Source: Methylococcaceae bacterium (GTDB lineage: Bacteria > Pseudomonadota > Gammaproteobacteria > Methylococcales > Methylomonadaceae). From it: a stretch of DNA of 64,000 nt. Each line of letters begins with the position of its first letter. Position 1 is the stretch's first letter. Where the stretch lies: contig JAKIUK010000001.1 of assembly GCA_021647585.1 (NCBI GenBank), positions 1-64,000 on the forward strand, in the 5' to 3' direction. Shown in pieces: positions 35,004-42,787 of this stretch. The position numbers and the translations under genes are program-made. The notes under the pieces were generated by a model that was not told where the DNA came from, ran no database searches, and saw only the letters and a list, made by a program, of their open reading frames with translations.

Positions 35004-36386
35004 TTATTGTTTATCAGTGTAGTTAGATTGATCGGGTACTGAACTGTAAGGTTCATCGTGATGATAATGGCTAAATTGGTCGTTCAAAGCTTGGACCATA
35101 TCTTTGGTTTGTTCGATCAATGCATTTATCTTTCGCTGTGTTTTTTTATTTTTTCCTACAGGTTCATTAATTGGCAGGATTATGCGCCAGAAAGTCAGGC
35201 TTTTTTCAAATAAACCTGACAAATTTTCGGTCAAGTTAAGCTTTTTTTGTGATGCTTTCAAATCATTAATAATGAATTTGGCATGAACTCTAGCCATTAT
35301 TAAGTGTAATGGAACTAATGCGGCTATTAAAATAAGGATGAAAGCTGGACCAATTATGGGATCAAAAAGCAGTTGTACAATGCCCATTGAAATTTCAGCA
35401 AAAAGCAGTAAGGTAATGATGAAGCCCAAAATAACCAAGGTGGACATATTGATTCGTTCTTTCCAGATAACCAGGTGCTTTTCAACTTCTGGTAAATAAA
35501 GATCATTAATATCACGAATATTTTTTTCCAGTGTATGCAGTACTCGATAAGATCGATCATTTTCAATATTTACCAAACGCTGGTCAATTTCATTAATGGA
35601 TGAAATCCCAGACGAGAGCGGTGAATCTGATAACACTATAAACTGCCCAGTATGTATGCCTAATTCGGCTAATCTTCTTTGCCAGGAGGCAATGATTTCA
35701 TTGGTTTTTTGGGCATCAAGGCTTATTTCTGAATGATCTATAATAAAGATAAATTTATTTGAATCCTGTTGGGAAATAATTTCTGTAATGGTCTCTTTTA
35801 TTAACTCTGCTGGCGCATCAAATAAGTCAGTAAAGACCAACACCAGATCAGACATTTCTATAATATGCTGAGTCAGGATAGGAAGAACAGGGTTATCGAG
35901 TGAGGCATTAAGAACAGGGGTATCGATAAATAGTTTGCCCTTAAGTCTATCACTGTTGACAGTTTTTAATTCCAGGTAAGAATTTATATTCTTACCTTCT
36001 CCTTTGACAGTTTGTTCAATGGTCTGGCTAATTTGATAGAAAGGCAATCTATGATCAGCATCTAATGCAGTGCCTGGTAATGTTGCACTTGTTGCCTGGG
36101 GCGTGTATTGATGGACTGTATATTTATGATTGGATGAGTGGATGTTAGTGTTTAAAAACCGATTGACAAATTCTGATTTTGCAGTTGAAAATCCACCAAT
36201 CAAGCTAACTATCGGCCACCAGGAACTTTTTCTTGCGGTTGATTCTTCGTCGTCAATCAGACCAAGGTCATATTCTAATTGGTCAAGCTGATGAAAGGTT
36301 TTACTGGCTTTTTGTAAAATAGGGTTGGAGGCGGAAAAATATTTTTCTAGATTAATTAGGTGCTTGCTTAGTGTTTTCTCTGCCAT
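35004..36386 (-). CDS. Dynamin-like GTPase-fold membrane protein with altered P-loop
   Basis: A 460-residue protein. Its N-terminal domain resembles dynamin-superfamily GTPases: a P-loop-like GGFSTAKSEFVNRFL (about 64-78), a switch-like Thr/Ser region (TPQATSATLPG), DTPV (about 154-157, in place of DxPG) and a TKxD-like FIIDHSE. The P-loop has Ala where Gly is expected before the Lys. Two hydrophobic hairpin helices follow (about 310-365), then a helical, Lys-rich tail. It is probably membrane-associated. Nucleotide binding is uncertain because the motifs are weakened. Confidence 0.65.
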   Translation of the reverse strand: MAEKTLSKHLINLEKYFSASNPILQKASKTFHQLDQLEYDLGLIDDEESTARKSSWWPIVSLIGGFSTAKSEFVNRFLNTNIHSSNHKYTVHQYTPQATSATLPGTALDADHRLPFYQISQTIEQTVKGEGKNINSYLELKTVNSDRLKGKLFIDTPVLNASLDNPVLPILTQHIIEMSDLVLVFTDLFDAPAELIKETITEIISQQDSNKFIFIIDHSEISLDAQKTNEIIASWQRRLAELGIHTGQFIVLSDSPLSSGISSINEIDQRLVNIENDRSYRVLHTLEKNIRDINDLYLPEVEKHLVIWKERINMSTLVILGFIITLLLFAEISMGIVQLLFDPIIGPAFILILIAALVPLHLIMARVHAKFIINDLKASQKKLNLTENLSGLFEKSLTFWRIILPINEPVGKNKKTQRKINALIEQTKDMVQALNDQFSHYHHDEPYSSVPDQSNYTDKQ

Positions 36387-36653
36387 CGCTGGAAACCTTT
36401 ATTATTGAGTTATTATTTAGGTTTTAAAATAGTCTCAAAGTATACACCGAGAATATAAAAAAAAAATAATAAAAATGGAAATTTATGTGTATTTATTATG
36501 AACCTATGTTAGAAAATGGCTTGCAGTGGTTTTTTTTAAACGTCTAATATTAGGCTGTAGGCTCTGCCGGTCAGGTGTACAAAGATATTTCGAGCGGTTG
36601 CTGAACAAAAAACAGTAGCAAGGTATGGGGTATAAGGGATGAAATGCACAGAG

Positions 36654-37544
36654 CTATTGATGAAATAAATTGATTAATTCGAAGGGTAGTTTCGGTGTGG
36701 CTCCAGAACAAGTGCAAACATAAGCAGCGACTTGATTAGCATAGTCGTTCATTTGATCCAGTTCAAATCCTTTATTTATACTGATAGCAATAGCTGCAGT
36801 GAAGGCATCACCTGCACCCACTGTATCTTTGATGTCGGCTTTGAATCCGGGATGATTTGATATGGTGCCATCAGCATAAAGAATACTTCCCGAGTGTCCT
36901 TTTGTAAGTATGCAGAGTTTTATGTTGTATTGCCGGGCAATGGTTTTTAGTTGATATTCTTCACTACCTGAAATTCTCATCAGTTTGCTGATTATTTTTA
37001 ATTCATCATCATTAATTTTAAAAATATTTGCTAGATTGAGCGATTTCTGAATAATATCCAGGGTGAAATAAGATTGTCTTAGGTTAATATCAAATATTTT
37101 TACTGAATCGGCAGGCAAGGAGGACAGAAATTTATTTATATGGTTTCGAGAGACCGGGGAACGTTGAGCAAGAGTGCCAAAACACACAGTATCCACAGTC
37201 TGCTGGAAGCTTTCTGGAATTTCAGGAATAAAATCCCATGCTACATTTTTTTCAATGTTGTACTTGGGAAAACCCTGGTTATCAACGGTGACAGTTACTG
37301 ATCCCGTTTTGTAATTATTATGCCGGTAAAGATAGTCGATATTGATCCTGTGCTTATTAAAATGATTCAGTATCTCTTTACCAGGTCGATCATTTCCAAC
37401 CGAAGAAATAATAGTACTGTTAACATTGTCTAAACCCAGAGCATAGCAATGATAGGCAAAATTTGCGGGGGCTCCACCTAATTGTTTTCCGTCAGGTAGC
37501 ATATCCCATAAAATTTCGCCTAAACCGACAATAATTGAAGGCAT
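36654..37544 (-). CDS. PfkB-family sugar kinase (fructokinase-like)
   Basis: A 296-residue ribokinase/PfkB family kinase. GEILWDMLPDGKQLGGAPANFAYH (about 7-30, shown here as two joined motifs: GEILWDMLPDGK and QLGGAPANFAYH) is the fructokinase-type N-terminus, and DTVGAGDAFTAA (about 240-251) holds the catalytic Asp. In methanotrophs such kinases phosphorylate fructose from sucrose turnover. The ATG at 37544 lies ten bases after the cytochrome P460 stop on the same strand; the longer frame to 37697 overlaps that gene and is unlikely. No sucrose synthesis genes are in the window. Confidence 0.85.
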   Translation of the reverse strand: MPSIIVGLGEILWDMLPDGKQLGGAPANFAYHCYALGLDNVNSTIISSVGNDRPGKEILNHFNKHRINIDYLYRHNNYKTGSVTVTVDNQGFPKYNIEKNVAWDFIPEIPESFQQTVDTVCFGTLAQRSPVSRNHINKFLSSLPADSVKIFDINLRQSYFTLDIIQKSLNLANIFKINDDELKIISKLMRISGSEEYQLKTIARQYNIKLCILTKGHSGSILYADGTISNHPGFKADIKDTVGAGDAFTAAIAISINKGFELDQMNDYANQVAAYVCTCSGATPKLPFELINLFHQ

Positions 37545-37554
37545 GTTTTTTAAC

Positions 37555-38067
37555 TCAGGGGATTTTTGGTGGCATGGTAAAAACATAACCACTATCTTTT
37601 GCATGCGTATGACAGGAGAAACATTCTTGAGCGAAGGACTCATCTTTACCATAAGGCTGTTGTTCAGCGCCTTTCCATCGAGCAAATCCCCAGCCACCCG
37701 TAGCGTTGTATTTTACAGCGTCTTTAACCATAATCTCGGAGTGAACAAACTCTCCCGGGACTATGGCAGCATTCCATTGAGGGTGTTCAGTATTTTTCCA
37801 AACCAGTTTTGCCAGAATTGTTCCTTTTGGCCAAGGGTTTGTTTGTCCTGATCTTGATGCTTTAATGGCAGTGCTATTACCTAATATGACACGCTGTGTA
37901 TTGTTGTCATTACGATATGAGCTACTGATAAGTCGCCAGTTTTTTAAGCCTACAGGATACTTTATTCCATTAGCTGCAGGTAAAACAGTTTTAGCATACC
38001 CAATGACGGGAATAATTGAGATTAAACTAAAAAAAAACAGTATTTTTTTTGATAAATTTATTTTCAT
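37555..38067 (-). CDS. cytL: Cytochrome P460 family c-type cytochrome
   Basis: A 170-residue exported cytochrome. A signal peptide is seen at about 6-25 (cut after YA). The heme motif CFSCH is at 149-153, followed by THAKDSGYVFT, the P460 ending. The core KYNATGGWGFARWKG (about 119-133) also matches the family. P460 enzymes oxidise hydroxylamine, and in methanotrophs they are thought to deal with hydroxylamine made by methane monooxygenase from ammonia. It could instead be the related cytochrome c'-beta; the residues that decide this cannot be aligned safely by eye. AGGA precedes the ATG. Confidence 0.85.
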   Translation of the reverse strand: MKINLSKKILFFFSLISIIPVIGYAKTVLPAANGIKYPVGLKNWRLISSSYRNDNNTQRVILGNSTAIKASRSGQTNPWPKGTILAKLVWKNTEHPQWNAAIVPGEFVHSEIMVKDAVKYNATGGWGFARWKGAEQQPYGKDESFAQECFSCHTHAKDSGYVFTMPPKIP

Positions 38068-38464
38068 AACAGGAGTCCTTAGTCTCTACATAAACTATTG
38101 AATAGTGAGTATAACTTAGTTTATCCTCTGTTATATGTTTGGTGAAGCAATCTGGACGAAAATTCCAGCACAATAGCTGTTGATAAGGGCTATGGCCATT
38201 GTCTGCATGCAAATAGGAAAGGGGCGTAAGCAGGATGCGGAAGTTTTATCTGCTAGCGATTCTCTTTCATAGTATATCGAAAATTCTCTTCGTCATGGAG
38301 CGCATATAGTAAGCAATGCAGGCACAGTTGCTTAGGCGCAATTTTCTACAGCACTCGGGTTTTCCACAACCCAGTGCAAATTGATTTTCCATGATAACGG
38401 GTTGAACTAAATCATGTAAATTTTTTCCATTACTTAAAACTACTATTTGAACACAGGGTGTAAT
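38068..38464. other. Divergent intergenic region, cytochrome P460 to DUF3014 gene
   Basis: No gene I can support. A minus-strand frame of 71 codons (38267-38482) with seven Cys is open, but it has no ribosome-binding site and overlaps the DUF3014 start. Promoters for both flanking genes must be here. Confidence 0.4.
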
Positions 38465-39331
38465 ATGAGTCGCTACGAACAAAACGAAGGCAAGAAATAT
38501 ACGACAATTTTGATGATTGTGATAGTCCTCATTTTAATCGTATTAACAATTTGGCTATATCAGAGTACCCCGGTTGACAATGAAATAGACATTAAACCGA
38601 TAGTTCTGCCTATAGAAAAAAAGATATCTGATGTTAAAAAAGAAATTCAGATGAGTGGCGGTGCAGAGAAGTTACAGGTTAACTCTGAACAAACGCAACA
38701 GAAGGCGATAGCGTCGAGCTTAAATCTGGAAATTAAAGCGGAGCTGCCGACGTTAAAAAATAGTGATGATAGTTTCAGGCATGCGCTGAAGGATGTTGCA
38801 GAAAATTTATTAGGCTGGTTTGAAGCCAAAGACATTATAAAAAAATATTTGGTGATTATTAATGATTTATCACAAAATCAGATCATCTATAAGCATAGAG
38901 TATTTTTAAAAACGCCTGGTCAGATAGTGGTAAAAAAAGATTCTCAAGGGTTATATATGGCTCAGGAAAGTTATAGCAGGTATGACAGTCTGGCAAATGC
39001 TATTGCCTCTATTGATGTGGAGAAGGGACTGCGTTTGTACCTTTTATATAAGCCACTTTTTAAAACTGTTTATCAAGATTTTGCTTATCCTGCAGGGTAT
39101 CAGTTAGAAGATATTTTTATGAAAGCAGCAGCAAGTGTTATTGAGTCCCCGGTAACAGAAGGCAGAATTGCCTTGGTCCAGCACTCAGTCAACTATAAGT
39201 TTGCGGATAAAAAACTGGAGACATTAAACGATGTTGAAAAACAAATGTTAAGAATGGGACCGGCAAATACCAAAAAGATACAGGCCAAATTAAGGCAGCT
39301 AGTTGAGGCCATATCCGTATTAAATGAGTAA
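38465..39331 (+). CDS. DUF3014 family membrane-anchored protein
   Basis: A 288-residue protein of the DUF3014 family, function unknown. One N-terminal membrane helix (about 14-35) is followed by a Lys/Glu-rich linker and a periplasmic domain. The family core is LLGWFEAKDIIKKYLVIIND (about 118-137), then ESYSRYDSLANAIASID and FKTVYQDFAYPAGYQLEDIF. The ATG at 38465 has AGGGTG upstream; a TTG 18 bases earlier is less likely. Confidence 0.8.
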   Translation: MSRYEQNEGKKYTTILMIVIVLILIVLTIWLYQSTPVDNEIDIKPIVLPIEKKISDVKKEIQMSGGAEKLQVNSEQTQQKAIASSLNLEIKAELPTLKNSDDSFRHALKDVAENLLGWFEAKDIIKKYLVIINDLSQNQIIYKHRVFLKTPGQIVVKKDSQGLYMAQESYSRYDSLANAIASIDVEKGLRLYLLYKPLFKTVYQDFAYPAGYQLEDIFMKAAASVIESPVTEGRIALVQHSVNYKFADKKLETLNDVEKQMLRMGPANTKKIQAKLRQLVEAISVLNE

Positions 39332-39809
39332 CTGCTACTTCCGTATGGTTGTAATATGGCTGTGAATGATTTTTATACAATCTGTACCAAGAGCTCAACT
39401 AGTATGGCTTGCGCTAACTTATACAAGAGTTATCAACAGCAATACACACAGTTACTGTGGGTAACTCCTAAAATTAAGTTACTGGCTTTGTCGCTCTGAT
39501 GTACATAGATACTTCGATACCTTGGCAAATATAAAACAGGAGTCATCACAAAGAAATTTTGTGTTCTATGAGCTGGCTTGTAAGAAGACAGTGATCAAAG
39601 ACTAGGGAGGAATTTAGTTGTAGAAAATATTGTATTTGACGTACTCTCGGCAACTGTCATATCATCAAAAGGGTCTGATATGTGTCAGCGTAAACTTCGG
39701 CATAAAAAGAGTTGTATGTTAAACAACCACTTATCCGCACTAAAATCCAATGTTACAGATGGTATTTTATATTAACTTTTACCTGCTGTATCTCAAGAGA
39801 GGAAGTGAC
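39332..39809. other. Non-coding region before the His-start membrane protein
   Basis: A 478-base stretch with no gene I can support. It holds TTATACAAG and TTATCAACA motifs near 39420-39440 that are only loosely like DnaA boxes, and a GAGAGGAAGT ribosome-binding site just before 39810. The part around 39497-39520 faintly resembles 36568-36595 (TGTACA, AGATA, TTCGA). Confidence 0.4.
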
Positions 39810-40520
39810 ATGAAAGAAAAAAATATTTTACAACCGGGAATTTCTCTGCATCGTTCTACTATCCGTTATTTGCTGGGAAGAAGAAAAAACAAAGTAAATA
39901 AAGGTATAAATAGTTTTAGTTATATTCTAGGTGTACATGGGGCTATTGTGAGAAATTCAAAATTATTGTTTTCGTTGTTGTTTTTAAGTCTTGCTCTTCC
40001 AACAACAGTGAGTGCACACAGAGGAGCAACGAATGAAGTTGATACCTGCCGGTTTTCTGTAGGGAGTGAAGTTATTCATTTTTCAGCATATACACCCACT
40101 TTTTCTGGAGGTACAAGTTACTGTCATGGAGTTCCAAATATAGGTTTAACACATTTGGTTTTTGATTACGAAGGCAATAAGCTACGCCATACTACTGTCG
40201 AATTTGAAATTACCAAAGAGCCTGAGGGTACTCGAATTTTTTACCATGCACCTGAAAAAATTAAAAAAGGGACAATAGATGCTAAAATTGACTTTGCTAA
40301 ATATGGTGCTGGTGATTATTTGGCGCATGTAACAATCGTTTATCAAGGTGAAAAATTGGATTCACATTTACCTTTTTCGATAGGCGTTGAACCTGAAGAT
40401 GCTGGTGTTCCGAAAGTAATCATTATTTTATTGGTCCTGGTAATAACCATTATTGTTGGAATGCTTGTTATGTCTAAATTTAAAGCTAAAAAAGCAGCAG
40501 CTTCAGACGAAATTGATTGA
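39810..40520 (+). CDS. Membrane-anchored periplasmic protein with possible mature N-terminal His
   Basis: A 236-residue unrecognised protein. A signal-peptide-like helix (about 51-66) ends TTVSA, so cleavage would leave HRGATNEVDTCRF as the mature start (His70). The periplasmic domain has Cys80, His90, Cys105 and His106, and a beta-rich pattern (TTVEFEITKEPEG, DYLAHVTIVYQGEK). A C-terminal helix (about 200-222) anchors it, followed by a Lys-rich cytoplasmic end. The start at 39810 has a GAGG site, but this leaves about 45 residues before the signal helix, which is long; GTG at 39948 is an alternative. Copper binding is an inference. Confidence 0.6.
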   Translation: MKEKNILQPGISLHRSTIRYLLGRRKNKVNKGINSFSYILGVHGAIVRNSKLLFSLLFLSLALPTTVSAHRGATNEVDTCRFSVGSEVIHFSAYTPTFSGGTSYCHGVPNIGLTHLVFDYEGNKLRHTTVEFEITKEPEGTRIFYHAPEKIKKGTIDAKIDFAKYGAGDYLAHVTIVYQGEKLDSHLPFSIGVEPEDAGVPKVIIILLVLVITIIVGMLVMSKFKAKKAAASDEID

Positions 40521-40540
40521 CCAAATTATCCTCCTTTAGG

Positions 40541-40583
40541 CCTAAAAACACTCACGGAACGAATTGTCAGGGGTGTTTTTAGG
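40541..40583 (+). terminator. Terminator-like hairpin
   Basis: CCTAAAAACAC (40541-40551) and GTGTTTTTAGG (40573-40583) are exact complements, 21 bases apart. The T5 in the right arm lets a shorter stem act as an intrinsic terminator for the upstream gene. Confidence 0.6.
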
Positions 40584-40630
40584 TGTTAAGTAGATATAGT
40601 GATACCTGATTATATTGTTTACATTCTTCA

Positions 40631-40659
40631 TTGACAAAAAAAAGATGAGCTGCTAGTTT
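40631..40659 (+). promoter_or_regulatory. Sigma70-type promoter of the hrcA-grpE-dnaK operon
   Basis: TTGACA (40631-40636) and TAGTTT (40654-40659) are separated by exactly 17 bases. Transcription would begin at about 40666, inside the CIRCE operator, as expected for HrcA repression. Confidence 0.7.
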
Positions 40660-40665
40660 GCTCCG

Positions 40666-40692
40666 TTAGCACTCTTTTAGATAGAGTGCTAG
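40666..40692 (+). promoter_or_regulatory. CIRCE operator (HrcA-binding site)
   Basis: TTAGCACTC, nine bases, then GAGTGCTAG: the CIRCE inverted repeat, with one base departing from the perfect form. HrcA binds it to repress chaperone genes until heat stress. It lies at the expected place just after the -10 box, upstream of hrcA itself, so the operon is autoregulated. Confidence 0.93.
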
Positions 40693-40699
40693 TGTTCCA

Positions 40700-40850
40700 A
40701 CAACTTTGGTTTGATGGGTTTCTCTCATAACGGGGTGCAGTGCTTTAGCCTGCTTTGGTTGCCGAAAAAGCAGACTAAAGCACTGCGCCCCAAAGACCCT
40801 TACATCTCGAGGAATGAAACACCATCCATCAAATCAAAGTTGTCAGGATA
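40700..40850. repeat. Long imperfect palindrome between CIRCE and hrcA
   Basis: The outer arms ACAACTTTGGTTTGATGG (40699-40716) and CCATCAAATCAAAGTTGT-like (40823-40842) and the inner arms GGGGTGCAGTGCTTTAG (40732-40748) and CTAAAGCACTGCGCCCC (40775-40791) are inverted repeats. TTTGGTTTGATGG occurs again at about 40867-40879, next to the start of the hrcA frame. It looks like a MITE-type insertion in the leader of the heat-shock operon. Confidence 0.65.
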
Positions 40851-40929
40851 CTAGTACTATAGCAATTTTGGTTTGATGGATAAACTTGTTGTCTTAATGT
40901 ATGTTGTCAAGTGTAAGTTTGGGGAAAAA

Positions 40930-41967
40930 GTGGAAAAAAATCTGGATCTGAATGAACGATCGCTTCATTTATTAAAGATGTTGGTGGAACGTTATATACA
41001 GGATGGTCAGCCTGTTGGCTCAAGAGCATTATCAAAAAATACGGCTATTAAGCTTAGTCCTGCTACCATTCGAAATGTGATGGCAGACTTGGAAGATCTT
41101 GGATTGATCCATTCACCGCATACCTCGGCAGGACGAGTCCCAACAGTGAGTGGATATCGTTTTTTTATTGATTCATTGTTAAAAGTAAAGCCTCTGGAAT
41201 TAAAAGAAGTAAGTCAATTGCAGACCGAGTTTAATGAGGCTGAAAATACCTCGGATGTAGTTAATCGGGCATCAAAAGTGTTATCTGAAGTTACAAAGAT
41301 GGCTGGTGTTGTGACACTTCCTAGAAGAGAGGTGCTGTGTTTGCGCCATATAGAATTCTTGCCTTTATCCAATACGCGTGTTTTGGTGATTTTTGTTACC
41401 AATGAACAGGAAGTTCATAACAGAATTATTCATACCTCAAAAAAATTCACCGAGGCCGAACTGATACAGGCTGCAAATTATTTGAACTCTGTTTATTCAG
41501 GGCGTAGTTTAGCTTCAGTACGTGAATCTGTATTTAATGAATTGCAGCAACATCAGCAACAGGTTAATCAGGGTATGATTGATGCTGTGAATATGGCGCA
41601 AATGGCATTTAAACAACCGCCAGAAGAAGATTATGTGTTATCAGGTGAAACAAACTTGATGGGATTTAATGAGCTATCAGATATGGGGCAGCTAAAGAAT
41701 TTGTTTGATGCTTTTAGTCAGAAGCAGGGGGTTATTCATTTATTGGATCAGTGTCTGGTGGCAGATGGGGTGCAGATATTTATTGGTGAAGAGTCTGGTT
41801 ATCAGGCCTTCGACCAATGCAGTCTGGTTACATCATCTTATTCGATAAATGATGAAACAGTTGGAGTGTTAGGTGTTATAGGTCCAACACGTATGGCCTA
41901 TGAGAAAGTAATTCCGTTTGTAGACGTCACTGCAAAATTATTAGGATCAGCCTTGAATCCTAAATGA
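40930..41967 (+). CDS. hrcA: Heat-inducible transcription repressor HrcA
   Basis: A 345-residue repressor of class I heat-shock genes. The N-terminal winged helix has LNERSLHLLKMLVERYIQDG, then PVGSRALSKN and SPATIRNVMADLEDLGLI. TSAGRVPTVSGYRFFID and the C-terminal GAF-like domain (IGPTRMAYEKVIPFVD) follow. I prefer the GTG at 40930, with GGGG five bases upstream, since the family begins just before LNERS; ATGs at 40876 and 40897 are in frame. Its operator (CIRCE) is directly upstream. Confidence 0.93.
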   Translation: MEKNLDLNERSLHLLKMLVERYIQDGQPVGSRALSKNTAIKLSPATIRNVMADLEDLGLIHSPHTSAGRVPTVSGYRFFIDSLLKVKPLELKEVSQLQTEFNEAENTSDVVNRASKVLSEVTKMAGVVTLPRREVLCLRHIEFLPLSNTRVLVIFVTNEQEVHNRIIHTSKKFTEAELIQAANYLNSVYSGRSLASVRESVFNELQQHQQQVNQGMIDAVNMAQMAFKQPPEEDYVLSGETNLMGFNELSDMGQLKNLFDAFSQKQGVIHLLDQCLVADGVQIFIGEESGYQAFDQCSLVTSSYSINDETVGVLGVIGPTRMAYEKVIPFVDVTAKLLGSALNPK

Positions 41968-42019
41968 CAGCCCCCATCATACAAAGCATTACAAAAAGTA
42001 GAGCAACGGGAGTTAAATA

Positions 42020-42724
42020 ATGAATAATGAGCAGGAAGCATCCGACGCCAAATCGGATAGTGAGCTGATTGATGAAGTTCTTGAGCAGGTGGGTGAAAGC
42101 GAAGTCAATGAAAAGCAAGCTAATGAGCCTGAACTAGATGGGGCAGAGGCTGATGTTGAAATTGTTGATGCGCAGCAAACAGAACAGGTTTCGCTGGAAG
42201 AATTACAAAAGCAATTAAAACAAGCACAAAAAAAGGTGGACCAGAATTGGGATAAAGCCGTTCGTAGCCAGGCGGAAATGGAAAACCTGAAAAGACGAAC
42301 TCAAAAGGATTTAGAAAATGCGCATAAATATGGCTTAGAGAAATTTGCCAAAGAATTACTTTCAGTTATTGACAGTCTGGAACTTGGTATTCAGGCATCC
42401 ACCAGTAATATACCCGAAGTGGTCGCTTTGAGGGAAGGAAGTGAACTAACGATTAAGCAATTTGAAAATGTTTTTGCAAAATTTAATATTGAAGCGCTGG
42501 AGCCAATAGGGCAAACATTCAATCCAGAGTTGCATCAGGCAATGTCTATGCAGCCTAGTGCTGATGTTGAGCCTAATACTGTCATTAATGTGTTACAAAA
42601 AGGTTATATCTTGAATGGCCGTTTAATTCGTCCGGCAATGGTTGTGGTGTCACAAGCAGCCAAACCCGTTGATGATTCAGATAAGCCGGAGGCTGATTCA
42701 ATAAACTTGGATGAGCAGGCTTGA
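42020..42724 (+). CDS. grpE: Nucleotide exchange factor GrpE
   Basis: A 234-residue DnaK co-chaperone. The first 60 or so residues are very acidic and probably disordered. A long coiled coil follows (about 58-110, SLEELQKQLKQAQKKVDQNW), with RSQAEMENLKRRTQKDLENA. The beta domain ends with VLQKGYILNGRLIRPAMVVV. It lies between hrcA and dnaK, under the CIRCE promoter. Confidence 0.95.
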   Translation: MNNEQEASDAKSDSELIDEVLEQVGESEVNEKQANEPELDGAEADVEIVDAQQTEQVSLEELQKQLKQAQKKVDQNWDKAVRSQAEMENLKRRTQKDLENAHKYGLEKFAKELLSVIDSLELGIQASTSNIPEVVALREGSELTIKQFENVFAKFNIEALEPIGQTFNPELHQAMSMQPSADVEPNTVINVLQKGYILNGRLIRPAMVVVSQAAKPVDDSDKPEADSINLDEQA

Positions 42725-42787
42725 AATTAGTTAAAGCAACCTCATATAGATAGCATACAAAATAATACTAAGAGTCTGGAGATTTTA

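Noticed and set aside
38401..38410. GTTGAACTAA, identical to the left end of the IS91 block
   Set aside because: Only ten bases match and the following sequence is unrelated; chance is likely in AT-rich DNA.
38267..38482. Minus-strand open frame of 71 codons with seven cysteines
   Set aside because: No ribosome-binding site, overlaps the DUF3014 gene start on the other strand, and no recognisable motif.
39415..39445. TTATACAAG and TTATCAACA as DnaA boxes of a replication origin
   Set aside because: Each departs from the TTATNCACA consensus, and no dnaA, dnaN or gyrB gene is nearby.
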